Origin: an uncultured Mobiluncus sp.
GTDB lineage: Bacteria > Actinomycetota > Actinomycetes > Actinomycetales > Actinomycetaceae
NCBI RefSeq assembly: GCF_902488535.1
Contig: NZ_CABTWO010000005.1
Coordinates: 46,930-110,929, forward strand
Length of the DNA: 64,000 bases
Direction: 5' to 3'
The position numbers and the translations under genes were made by a program. Below are positions 54,382-62,207 of this stretch, piece by piece. The notes beneath the pieces were generated by a model. The model was given only the letters and a program-made list of their open reading frames with translations. It did no database searches and had not been told where the DNA came from. Every line of letters starts with the position of its first letter. Position 1 is the stretch's first letter.

Positions 54382-55404
54382 ATGATAATGGCAGAGAAAA
54401 TCATTCAGCTACGGAAGAAGAACGGTTGGTCACAGGAAGACTTAGCGGCCGAGTTAGGTGTCAGCAGGCAGGCGATTTCCAAGTGGGAAAGCGCCCAATC
54501 AATACCTGACATTACACGAATTTTGGATATGAGCAAGATTTTCTCGGTGAGTACGGATTTCCTGGTCAAAGACGAACTGGAGATGTCCGATGCTACCACA
54601 TCTGTTCAGGAACCCGCCGTCAGTGATGCCTCCCCCTCCTCGCCGCGCGTCGTTTCCATGGAAGAAGCGGTGGGTTTGCTGGACGTGAAAACACAAAGTT
54701 CCAAACTTGCCGCCTGGGGAACCGCGCTGTGCATTTTTGGGGCTGCCTTTCTGGTGCTGTTTACATTCCTCATTGATTTTCCGGGAGTGAGACTTTCGGA
54801 AAACTTAAGCTTAAGCATTGGTATGGTGGGAATGGTGATACTGGTAGGAACCGGCGTGGCTGCGCTCACTGCCTATGGAATGCGAGTTAAACCATTCGAA
54901 TACCTGGAAAAGGAACCCTTTGAAACGGCTTACGGGGTGGATGGCATGGCTAAACAACGCCGGGAAAAATTCCATCAAACCTATGTCACCAAACTGTTTG
55001 GCGGGGGATTACTGTGTATGGCAGCCGTTGTCATGGTGTTGCTCGGTTCAATGTGGAGCGAAGATTCCTCTGGTAATACCACTACACTGGTCAGTTTGGT
55101 ACCCGCAGGGGTCGCTGTTGCCGGCTTCGCCGTCTACCTGCTCATCAGTGCGTCCATTCCAATGAGAGCCTTGCGCCAACTTTTACAAGAGGAATCAGTG
55201 GCGGCTCCGGACAAGCGCTCCGCTCGGATTATCGAGCCCATTTCCACAGCCTATTGGCTTATTGTGTTGGCGGTTTTCCTTGCCTACGGCTTCATCAGTA
55301 AAAACTGGGGCATGAGCTGGGTTATTTTCCCGGTTGCTTTGGCTCTATATGGGGCGCTTGTGGCCATTCTGCACGCGATATTGGATAACAAATCCGCCAA
55401 ATAG
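54382..55404 (+). CDS. XRE-family regulator with membrane domain
   Basis: A 340-aa protein with an N-terminal Cro/cI-type HTH (about residues 8-62, RKKNGWSQEDLAAELGVSRQ, then WESAQSIPD), a polar linker, and about six membrane helices in two groups. This build, cytoplasmic HTH joined to a membrane domain, occurs in other Firmicute and actinobacterial regulators with unknown signals. The frame is open from 54292, but ATG 54382 with AGGAG at 8 bases fits the HTH start. It lies just beyond the distal repeat, so it may be the original neighbour of glnE. Confidence 0.85.
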   Translation: MIMAEKIIQLRKKNGWSQEDLAAELGVSRQAISKWESAQSIPDITRILDMSKIFSVSTDFLVKDELEMSDATTSVQEPAVSDASPSSPRVVSMEEAVGLLDVKTQSSKLAAWGTALCIFGAAFLVLFTFLIDFPGVRLSENLSLSIGMVGMVILVGTGVAALTAYGMRVKPFEYLEKEPFETAYGVDGMAKQRREKFHQTYVTKLFGGGLLCMAAVVMVLLGSMWSEDSSGNTTTLVSLVPAGVAVAGFAVYLLISASIPMRALRQLLQEESVAAPDKRSARIIEPISTAYWLIVLAVFLAYGFISKNWGMSWVIFPVALALYGALVAILHAILDNKSAK

Positions 55405-55457
55405 ACCCGGGGCGGCAAAACAAGCTAAGGTTGGGTGCGGGTGAGAAAGGAAAAACG

Positions 55458-56162
55458 TTGCGACTGGTATTGATTCGTCATGGGCAAACCGACTCGAACC
55501 TCTCTGGGGCTTTGGATACGGCTTGGCCGGGGTGTCCTTTGAACGCCGCGGGCCGCGAACAGGCGGCGGCTTTGGTCGATAAATATCACCAGCTGGTGGG
55601 GGCGGCTCCGCAGCGTTTGGCCAGCTCATTCATCCTTCGGGCGCGCCAAACTGCCGAACCGCTGGCTCAGAACTTGGGCCTTCCTGTACAGGTGGATTCG
55701 GATTTGCGTGAAGTGCGAGCCGGGCTGCTGGAAATGTCCACGACCCAGCAGGACACCAGAGAATATCTCAATACTGCTATTGGCTGGGTGACCGGTGACC
55801 TGGATCGGCGGATGTCCGGAGCGGAAACCGGGGCGCAAACTTTGGCACGCTTCGACCGGGGCATTGCGCGGTTGTGCGCCGGGATGGAGGACGATCCGCA
55901 GGCCACCGTGGTGGCCGTCATTCACGGCGCGATTATGCGCGTGTGGGGCGCAAACCGCATCGAGGGACTGACCCTCGACCTGTTGGCACAGTTCCCTTGC
56001 CAAAACTGCTCCCTTACGATGGCCACCGGCAGCCCGACCGCCGGTTGGAAAGCTGAGCTGTGGTCGGATCGCCACCTGGAAGATTGGCCGGTGGTGCCCG
56101 GAGCTCAGCCGCGTACCTCCAAAGAAGCCCGCGAACAGCTGGAATCCATGTTGCTCAGCTGA
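55458..56162 (+). CDS. Histidine phosphatase superfamily protein (phosphoglycerate mutase-like)
   Basis: A 234-aa enzyme of the branch 1 histidine phosphatases. The phospho-histidine motif LIRHGQTDSN opens the protein, the second catalytic His is in VVAVIHGAIMR, and Glu is supplied by REVRAGLLEM. Substrates range widely in this family, from cofactor-dependent mutases to phosphatases, so none is assigned. TTG 55458 is preferred because GAAAGGA lies 6 bases upstream. PAP2 follows after 68 bases on the same strand. Confidence 0.85.
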   Translation: MRLVLIRHGQTDSNLSGALDTAWPGCPLNAAGREQAAALVDKYHQLVGAAPQRLASSFILRARQTAEPLAQNLGLPVQVDSDLREVRAGLLEMSTTQQDTREYLNTAIGWVTGDLDRRMSGAETGAQTLARFDRGIARLCAGMEDDPQATVVAVIHGAIMRVWGANRIEGLTLDLLAQFPCQNCSLTMATGSPTAGWKAELWSDRHLEDWPVVPGAQPRTSKEAREQLESMLLS

Positions 56163-56230
56163 GTTCACCCGGCCAGTATCAATGACGCGACACAGCCCCA
56201 GCAATCTGCAGAACAGAAAACCTTAGAAAC

Positions 56231-56872
56231 GTGAATACCCTAACCAAGTTGATAATTATCCAGGCCGCCGTCCTGTTGTTGCAGATTATCCTGTACTTCG
56301 GCTCGGAGCGTTTTCAGCACGTGTTTCATAATCCCCAATGTCGCCTGGATGAGCGCATTCCACGCATTCCCGCTTTCGTCTATCCATACGTACTGTGGTT
56401 TCCGCTCATCGTGATATTCCCGGTTTGGCTCTACTATTTTTCACCAGAAAACTGGGTGGCGCTCCAGATTGCGTGGATATTTTGCGTGTTCGTCTCAGTT
56501 GCGGCCTACCTCGCATTTCCCACGACTTTCCAGCGCCAGGAGTTGGGTCAGGGCACGACCGAGCGTTTGTTGGCGCTGGTCTACAAGACGAGTTATCGCG
56601 GGGTCAATTGCGCCCCCAGCCTGCACTGCTCCACTTCGATGATGATTGCTTTCGTGGCTGTGGTGACCAATCAGATGCCCTGGTGGCTACGAATCATTTC
56701 GGTGCTGGTGTCCCTGGCCATCATCCTGGCTACCCAGTTCACCAAACAGCACGTGCTGCTGGATTTGCTGACTGCTATTCCGGTTGCGGTGGTTTCCTTG
56801 TCAATAGGTTTCCCGCTCGCGTTTTCGGGTGCGGGTGCGTCAATCTTGGGTTGGCTCGGGCTGGCATTTTGA
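56231..56872 (+). CDS. PAP2-family membrane phosphatase
   Basis: A 213-aa integral membrane protein with about five helices. The PAP2 active-site pieces are APSLHCS (motif 2, with its His) and FTKQHVLLD (motif 3 HxxxD); motif 1 is weak around YKTSYRG. Members hydrolyse lipid phosphates such as undecaprenyl pyrophosphate, or transfer inositol phosphate; which of these applies is not clear. GTG 56231 has no strong ribosome site. A terminator overlaps the stop codon. Confidence 0.78.
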   Translation: MNTLTKLIIIQAAVLLLQIILYFGSERFQHVFHNPQCRLDERIPRIPAFVYPYVLWFPLIVIFPVWLYYFSPENWVALQIAWIFCVFVSVAAYLAFPTTFQRQELGQGTTERLLALVYKTSYRGVNCAPSLHCSTSMMIAFVAVVTNQMPWWLRIISVLVSLAIILATQFTKQHVLLDLLTAIPVAVVSLSIGFPLAFSGAGASILGWLGLAF

Positions 56873-56890
56873 ACCGTCGGTTCTTTTTTT
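56871..56890 (+). terminator. Rho-independent terminator after PAP2 gene
   Basis: GAACC-gtc-GGTTC followed by seven T. It begins within the stop codon region of the PAP2 gene. Confidence 0.75.
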
Positions 56891-56939
56891 GAAAGTGAGT
56901 AAAAATGGCGCAAACGCGGCCTCATACTTCGCCAAAAAG

Positions 56940-57026
56940 TCCGTGGTTGAAAACCGGAAATCTCCGTGGATAAAAACCCAAAATCTCCGTGGTTGAAAAC
57001 CGGAAATCTCCGGGGTTATAATCAGG
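56940..57026 (+). repeat. 23-bp tandem repeat, 3.8 copies, carrying a promoter
   Basis: Units at 56940-56962, 56963-56985 and 56986-57008, plus a partial unit 57009-57026. Copies 1 and 3 are identical; copy 2 differs at a few bases. Each starts TCCGTGG and contains GAAAACC or a close variant. The third copy's TTGAAA (56993-56998) and TATAAT (57017-57022) form a promoter with an 18-base spacer. Confidence 0.85.
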
Positions 57027-57027
57027 T

Positions 57028-58329
57028 ATGAGTACTTTTTTTCCGCGGAATGGTAAGGAATACATTCCACGCATCATCGATGCAACAATCGCGGATTTTC
57101 TTGCCACTTTTGGTGCTGTTTGCGTGGAAGGTCCAAAGTGGTGTGGTAAGACTTGGGCATCACTGAATCAGGCTCACAGCGCGGTGATGATTGGCGATCC
57201 GGCAAACAATTTCCAGAATCGTGAATTGGCCAAGATGAATCCGGGGCTGATTCTTGAAGGAGCGGTTCCACGGTTGATTGATGAGTGGCAAGAAGTGCCT
57301 TCAATATGGGATGCGGTGCGTTTCGAAGTCGACAATCGGGGGACTAAGGGACAGTTCCTGCTGACAGGTTCCGCTACGCCGAATCGTAAGGGAGTGTTGC
57401 ATTCCGGTGCGGGACGTATTGCAACCTTGCGGATGCGGCCAATGAGCCTTTATGAATCCGGTGACTCCAATGGGGTGGTTTCCCTGCTGGAAATCTGTAA
57501 TGGCTCTGCTGATTCTATTGGCACCGGGAACGTTGAACTACAACAACTGATTGACTTGATAGTGCGCGGCGGCTGGCCGGAAAGTACGGGATTACCGGTG
57601 GAGCGCGCTGCTCAGATTGCCAAGAGCTATATAAAGACAGTAATTGCTGAAGATGTGAATCGGATTGACGAAGGTGTCGTGAACCGTAGTCAAGAAAAGA
57701 TGGAGTTGTTGCTGCGCTCTCTGGCCAGGAACGAATCCACCACCGCCTCTGGGGCTGTTTTACGTTCCGACATGGAGGGGATTGACCGTGAGACCCTTTA
57801 TGAACATACGGTGGCTGATTATCTGGATGTATTCCGTCGCTTGTTCCTTGTCGACGATCAGCCGCCGTTTTCCTGGAAGTTGCGTTCTTCAATCCGCTTG
57901 AAACAATCAGCTAAACGTCACTTGGCCGATCCCTCGCTGGCCGTTGCTCTTTTGAAAGCCACACCGAAAAAACTGTTGAATGACCTCAATACTCTAGGTT
58001 TTCTGTTCGAGGCAATGGTGGAGCGTGATTTGCGCATCTATTGCGAATCGTGGGGAGGGGAACTCTACCATTATCAGGATTACAAGAACCGTGAGGTTGA
58101 CGCGGTTATTGAAATGCCTGACGGCGGTTGGTGCGCCATTGAGATTAAGCTCGGAGCAAACCAAATTGAAGAAGCGGCGGCTAACCTCACGAAGCTCCGT
58201 GATGCCTTAGTTAGGGAATCAACCGATTTAGCTCCTAAGAGCCTAATCGTGGTTTGCGGCCTCAGCCACGCCGCCTACCAACGTCCCGACGGTGTAATTA
58301 TCGTCCCCATCACAGCCCTAAAACCCTAG
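57028..58329 (+). CDS. DUF4143 ATP-binding protein
   Basis: A 433-aa AAA-like ATPase of the DUF4143 group, common in accessory regions. The N-terminal P-loop VEGPKWCGKT (about residues 30-39) and LIDEWQEVP (Walker B) lead into LTGSATP, and the C-terminal part has a PD-(D/E)XK-like core (YQDYKNREVDAVIE, then WCAIEIKLG). Partners and function are not known. TATAAT lies five bases before the ATG, so the mRNA is probably leaderless; no ribosome site is seen. Codon use is more A+T-rich than in the neighbours, consistent with acquisition. Confidence 0.85.
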   Translation: MSTFFPRNGKEYIPRIIDATIADFLATFGAVCVEGPKWCGKTWASLNQAHSAVMIGDPANNFQNRELAKMNPGLILEGAVPRLIDEWQEVPSIWDAVRFEVDNRGTKGQFLLTGSATPNRKGVLHSGAGRIATLRMRPMSLYESGDSNGVVSLLEICNGSADSIGTGNVELQQLIDLIVRGGWPESTGLPVERAAQIAKSYIKTVIAEDVNRIDEGVVNRSQEKMELLLRSLARNESTTASGAVLRSDMEGIDRETLYEHTVADYLDVFRRLFLVDDQPPFSWKLRSSIRLKQSAKRHLADPSLAVALLKATPKKLLNDLNTLGFLFEAMVERDLRIYCESWGGELYHYQDYKNREVDAVIEMPDGGWCAIEIKLGANQIEEAAANLTKLRDALVRESTDLAPKSLIVVCGLSHAAYQRPDGVIIVPITALKP

Positions 58330-59249
58330 AGCACCTTCGAGACGAACTCGCGGGTACGGGCCTCGCGGGGATTATCCAAAACCTCAATTGGGCTTCCCAT
58401 TTCCACGATTTGCCCCTCGTCCATGAAAGCCAAGGTGTGACCGACCTCGCGGGCGAAACCAATTTCGTGAGTCACCACCATCATGGTCATGCCGTCCCGA
58501 GCCAAATCTTTCATGACCTGCAGCACTTCTCCGACCAGTTCAGGGTCGAGAGCGGAAGTCGGTTCGTCGAACAGCATCAGTTCAGGATCCATCGCCAAAG
58601 CGCGGGCAATCGCCACTCGTTGCTGCTGGCCGCCGGACAGTTGGGAAGGGTAGTGCTCCATTCGGTCGCCCAAGCCGACCCGATCGAGCAGTTGCCGAGC
58701 CTGTTCGGTAGCTTCGTCCCGGGATTTCCGCAAAACGTGAACCGGGGCCTCCATAACGTTTTCCAGGGCGGTCTTGTGCGGAAACAGGTTGAAGCGCTGG
58801 AATACCATGCCGATACGTTCCCGTTGGGCGGACACGACTTTATCGGGCAGTTCGCGCAGTACCGTGTTGCGTTCCGTCAAAGCGCCGGTTTTCAGGTACC
58901 ACGAGCGTCTCCGGCCCGGCAGGGGGGCCTTTTCCTCGGACATACCTAGCAGCTCCCCGTCCAGGTAAATCCGCCCCGAAGTGATGGTTTCCAGCTGATT
59001 AATGCAGCGCAAAACTGTTGATTTACCCGAACCGGAAGGTCCAATGAGAACGCAGACCTCGCCCTTGTGAATGTCCAAGTCAATGCCCTTCAAAACGTGC
59101 AGGTGACCGAAGTACTTGTGGACATTGCGCAAAGACACCATGGTGTCCGCCACGTCTGCGGGAGCGGGCACCAGATCCCCCGGCTGCAAATCCGGGAAAG
59201 CGTCAACGATACCCTCGGGAATTGTAGTGTCCAGAGAACTGTTCGTCAT
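58326..59249 (-). CDS. Polar amino-acid ABC transporter ATPase
   Basis: A 307-aa ATPase of the GlnQ/HisP type. Walker A is GPSGSGKST, Q-loop MVFQRFNLF, signature LSGGQQQR and Walker B MLFDEPTSALD. About 35 extra residues lie between strand 3 and the Q-loop (EEKAPLPGRRRSWYLK and following). ATG 59249 is 11 bases after the permease stop; the frame is open further. It is the last gene of a three-gene operon and its end overlaps the DUF4143 stop region by four bases. Confidence 0.92.
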   Translation of the reverse strand: MTNSSLDTTIPEGIVDAFPDLQPGDLVPAPADVADTMVSLRNVHKYFGHLHVLKGIDLDIHKGEVCVLIGPSGSGKSTVLRCINQLETITSGRIYLDGELLGMSEEKAPLPGRRRSWYLKTGALTERNTVLRELPDKVVSAQRERIGMVFQRFNLFPHKTALENVMEAPVHVLRKSRDEATEQARQLLDRVGLGDRMEHYPSQLSGGQQQRVAIARALAMDPELMLFDEPTSALDPELVGEVLQVMKDLARDGMTMMVVTHEIGFAREVGHTLAFMDEGQIVEMGSPIEVLDNPREARTREFVSKVL

Positions 59250-59260
59250 CAGATCATTAC

Positions 59261-60184
59261 TCAAGATTTCACATCCAATAGCGTCTTCGTTGTCGCGGCT
59301 GCGCTCAGAGTTTTGCTGCGCGTCGAGGTGGTGGCTTGTTGAGTGTTGAAGCCCTTGCCGAAATATTTCTCGAGGTAGTACTGGCCCACCATCAGGATTG
59401 AGGTGATGAGTAGGTACCAGATGGCGGCGCAAATCATCATCGGCACCGGCATGAAAGTCAGGCGTCCCAGGTTTTGAGCCTGGAAGTTCAGCTCCAAGGT
59501 AAACGGCACCACCGAGACTAGGGAAGTCGTTTTCAGCATGGAAATCGTTTCGTTGCCGGTGGGCGGGACAATGACACGCATGGCTTGGGGAATGACGATG
59601 CGGCGCAAAATCATGCCGCGTTTCATGCCCAGCGCGGTAGCCGCCTCCCACTGTCCGGGATTGACCGAGTTCAGTCCGGCGCGCACGATTTCAGCCAGGT
59701 AGGCGCCTTCGTTCAGGCCCAGTCCCAGCATGGCTGACCAGAACATGTTTAGCACCAGTTTCGTTTCCACCGCAAACAGTTGGGGTCCGAAAGGAATTCC
59801 CAAGGTAATCATGGGGTAGAGTGTCGGCAACAAGCCCCAAAAAATCAACTGGGTATAGATTGGGGTGCCGCGGAAGAACCAGATATAGAACCAGGCAACG
59901 CCTTTCAGCACCGGGTTCGGAGACTGGCGCATGACCGCCATGGTAATAGCGAGGGTGACACCGATAGTCATTGCTCCCACCGTCAGCGCCAGGGTGAAGC
60001 CGATTCCTTTAATCAAGTTCGGGTGCGTCAAGTATGCCCACACCATTTCCCAATGGTAGTTGGGGTTGGTGAAAAGGGAGTTGACCAGTCCTAGCACCAC
60101 CAGCGCGACCACCGCCACGCTGACCCACCGGCTTAAACGAAATACCGGTCGGGGATGGTTGAATTGTAGGTCTTCTTCGCTCAT
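59261..60184 (-). CDS. Polar amino-acid ABC transporter permease
   Basis: A 307-aa permease of the HisMQ family with about six helices. It carries the family sequences RGTPIYTQL and the EAA loop WEAATALGMKRGMILRRIVIP. ATG 60184 is preferred because GAAGGAAG lies about 7 bases upstream; an ATG 11 codons upstream is the alternative. Only one permease gene is present, so a homodimer is likely. The substrate (glutamine, glutamate, cystine or similar) cannot be read from it. Confidence 0.92.
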   Translation of the reverse strand: MSEEDLQFNHPRPVFRLSRWVSVAVVALVVLGLVNSLFTNPNYHWEMVWAYLTHPNLIKGIGFTLALTVGAMTIGVTLAITMAVMRQSPNPVLKGVAWFYIWFFRGTPIYTQLIFWGLLPTLYPMITLGIPFGPQLFAVETKLVLNMFWSAMLGLGLNEGAYLAEIVRAGLNSVNPGQWEAATALGMKRGMILRRIVIPQAMRVIVPPTGNETISMLKTTSLVSVVPFTLELNFQAQNLGRLTFMPVPMMICAAIWYLLITSILMVGQYYLEKYFGKGFNTQQATTSTRSKTLSAAATTKTLLDVKS

Positions 60185-60290
60185 GCGTTTTCTTCCTTCG
60201 ATTCGTTTACTTTGCACAGTTTCGCCGATGCGGTTTTCACTCAGAAGCCCGGGGCGGAAAGTGAGACGTCAAAAGGCTGGGGCGTCGGGG

Positions 60291-61223
60291 TTATTTGCCC
60301 ACGGAAGTTTTCAGTACCACCGCGTCGTACAAGCCCGCGCCAGCCCCGTAGTTATCCATGATTTCGCGCAGTTTGCCCGAGGCGAGCAGGGAATCCATCG
60401 CCGCTTTAATCGCGGCTGACAGTTGTTGATTCTTGTTATCCACCACAATCCCGATGGGGCTCGGATCCAGAATCTGGCCAATTTGCTCCATCTGACCGCG
60501 GGTCTGTTTCACGTAGTAGGTCGTGACGGGATCGTCGGCGAGCATGGCCTGGTACTGTCCCGAAATGACCTTCGGGAACACATTCGACAGCAACTCTTCC
60601 TTTTGAATGACGACTGGCGGTTTGCCACTCTCTTCGCACTGTTTGCTCATTTTCGGCAGCAGTTCCGTTTCCTGCAAGGTACCGGTTTGCACCCCGATGG
60701 TTTTGCCGCATACGTCCTTGGGGTCAAAGCCCTGCGGGTTGCCTTTGGCCACCGCGAACAGGGAACCCATATCCATATATGCCAGCATGTCGTAGTTGGC
60801 CACGCGCTCTGGCGTAATCGTAAACGAAGACGCCCCCAAATCGTAAGTCGTGCCAATCTTGGGCAACAGCGCGCCAAACGCTTCGGTAGTGGTGGTGCCG
60901 TCCTCGAGACCCATAGTCAGGGCAATAGCCTTTACCATGTCCACTTCGTAGCCGGTGGGGGTGGTGCCGTCCTCCATCAAGAATTCCGCCGGGGCATAGC
61001 TGGTAGAAGCGCCGTTGCGCAGCACCCCGCGTTCCTTTACGTCGGCGGGAACTAACGCCTCGACCTTGGGATCAGGCTTAATGGTCGAAAAGTCGAAAGC
61101 TGTGGCCGAGCCGGATTGATTAGCAGCATCGTCACCACCAGCGTTTCCGGTGGAAGCGGTGGAACATCCGGCCAAGCCCAGAGAGGCTGCAGCCAGGAGC
61201 ATGGCAACGGGAAGACGACGCAT
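60291..61223 (-). CDS. Amino-acid-binding lipoprotein of the ABC transporter
   Basis: A 310-aa family 3 solute-binding protein with a lipobox LGLAGCSTAS at about residue 19. The binding-domain pieces are GYEVDMVKAIA, IGVQTGTLQE and GIVVDNKNQQLSAAI. The fold suggests a polar amino acid, but its residues do not name which. ATG 61223 has AAGGAG at 6 bases. It is first in the operon with the permease and ATPase. Confidence 0.92.
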   Translation of the reverse strand: MRRLPVAMLLAAASLGLAGCSTASTGNAGGDDAANQSGSATAFDFSTIKPDPKVEALVPADVKERGVLRNGASTSYAPAEFLMEDGTTPTGYEVDMVKAIALTMGLEDGTTTTEAFGALLPKIGTTYDLGASSFTITPERVANYDMLAYMDMGSLFAVAKGNPQGFDPKDVCGKTIGVQTGTLQETELLPKMSKQCEESGKPPVVIQKEELLSNVFPKVISGQYQAMLADDPVTTYYVKQTRGQMEQIGQILDPSPIGIVVDNKNQQLSAAIKAAMDSLLASGKLREIMDNYGAGAGLYDAVVLKTSVGK

Positions 61224-61267
61224 AAGATTCTCCTTGTCGACGGTCGTATAAATGAACTACCGGTATA

Positions 61268-61296
61268 AATTTACAGAGCCGTGCAACTTTATGCAA
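61268..61296 (-). promoter_or_regulatory. Promoter of the amino-acid ABC operon
   Basis: TTGCAT (61291-61296) and TAAATT (61268-61273) on the minus strand with a 17-base spacer, 45 bases before the binding-protein ATG. Confidence 0.6.
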
Positions 61297-61369
61297 GTCT
61301 TAGCGCATAAAAAGTTTGAAATTGTAATAATTTTCCATCCCGCATATCCGGGGAAAGCGTGGATGAATT

Positions 61370-62083
61370 TTATCCATACAAAGCGCGCCGATTAGGGCGA
61401 ACCCGGTAAGGGTCAATCCCCTTCGGAATGGGCAGCCCCTGATTGCGGTGAATCGCCAGCAGACGTTTTTGCACCGCGGGAATCTCGTTTCGATTCAAAG
61501 CACGTGGAGCTTTATACATGGTTTTCATCACGTGTTCGAGGCGTACCTGTCCCTCCTCAGTGCCGCACTCCACGGCGTGTACCGGCACCTGAGCGACGAC
61601 CCGCGTGGTCTTTTTCACCTCATCGTTGAGCAGCTTGCTGGCTCGAGTATGCGGTCCCTCGCTGACCAGGAAAATGCCGCGGGGACCTACAAAACGCCAC
61701 ACTAAGTCTTGATCCTTATTAACCGCAACGGGCTCTTCCTCGGCAAACCAGGAACGGCGCAGCAGCTGGCGCAGCGCTCCGACGCAGCCTTTCATGCCTT
61801 CAATCTGACGCAGCATCGCCCGCGACAAAAACACGGAGATCCAGGCCATCGGCACGACCATCAGCACCATCACAATGGTGATTGCCCCCATGATCCAGTG
61901 TTTGCCCACAATCATGTACCACACGGTCAAGGCTTCCGCCACGACTAGCGTCGCCAAAATCGCCCACACAATCCACGGGAAAGACCGCCGCACAATGGTG
62001 AAGGAGTCCTTTAAGTTTTGAAATATATTGCGTTTCTTCCCGGACGCGTCGCCCCCGGTCGTAGTGTTGTTTTTCTTAGCCAT
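61370..62083 (-). CDS. DUF4191 membrane protein
   Basis: An actinobacterial protein of the DUF4191 family, 237 aa. After a basic N-terminus, two membrane helices (VWAILATLVVAEALTVWYM, AITIVMVLMVVPMAWISVF) precede a cytoplasmic domain containing GPRGIFLVSEGP and NRRALYG at the C-terminus. The frame is open to 62143, but ATG 62083 gives the usual MAKKNN-like start. In actinobacteria this gene often lies near lipoate synthesis genes; the lipoyl-domain gene at the right edge of the window fits. Function is unknown. Confidence 0.85.
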   Translation of the reverse strand: MAKKNNTTTGGDASGKKRNIFQNLKDSFTIVRRSFPWIVWAILATLVVAEALTVWYMIVGKHWIMGAITIVMVLMVVPMAWISVFLSRAMLRQIEGMKGCVGALRQLLRRSWFAEEEPVAVNKDQDLVWRFVGPRGIFLVSEGPHTRASKLLNDEVKKTTRVVAQVPVHAVECGTEEGQVRLEHVMKTMYKAPRALNRNEIPAVQKRLLAIHRNQGLPIPKGIDPYRVRPNRRALYG

Positions 62084-62207
62084 CGCCTTTATCTTAGGGG
62101 ATTTTTGCCGCAGGGGTAAACCGAGTTCTGACGTCGCACTCAAAGTTATCCACAGGTTTGAAAATGTCTGTTGATTTTTGCTGTCGTATTTAGATATGTA
62201 TTGAGTT

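Noticed and set aside
56940..57026. Possible CRISPR array
   Set aside because: The 23-base units are directly contiguous without spacers and no cas genes are near.
62146..62154. DnaA box TTATCCACA
   Set aside because: A single perfect box, with one imperfect match 770 bases away, and no dnaA, dnaN or AT-rich cluster; not evidence for an origin.
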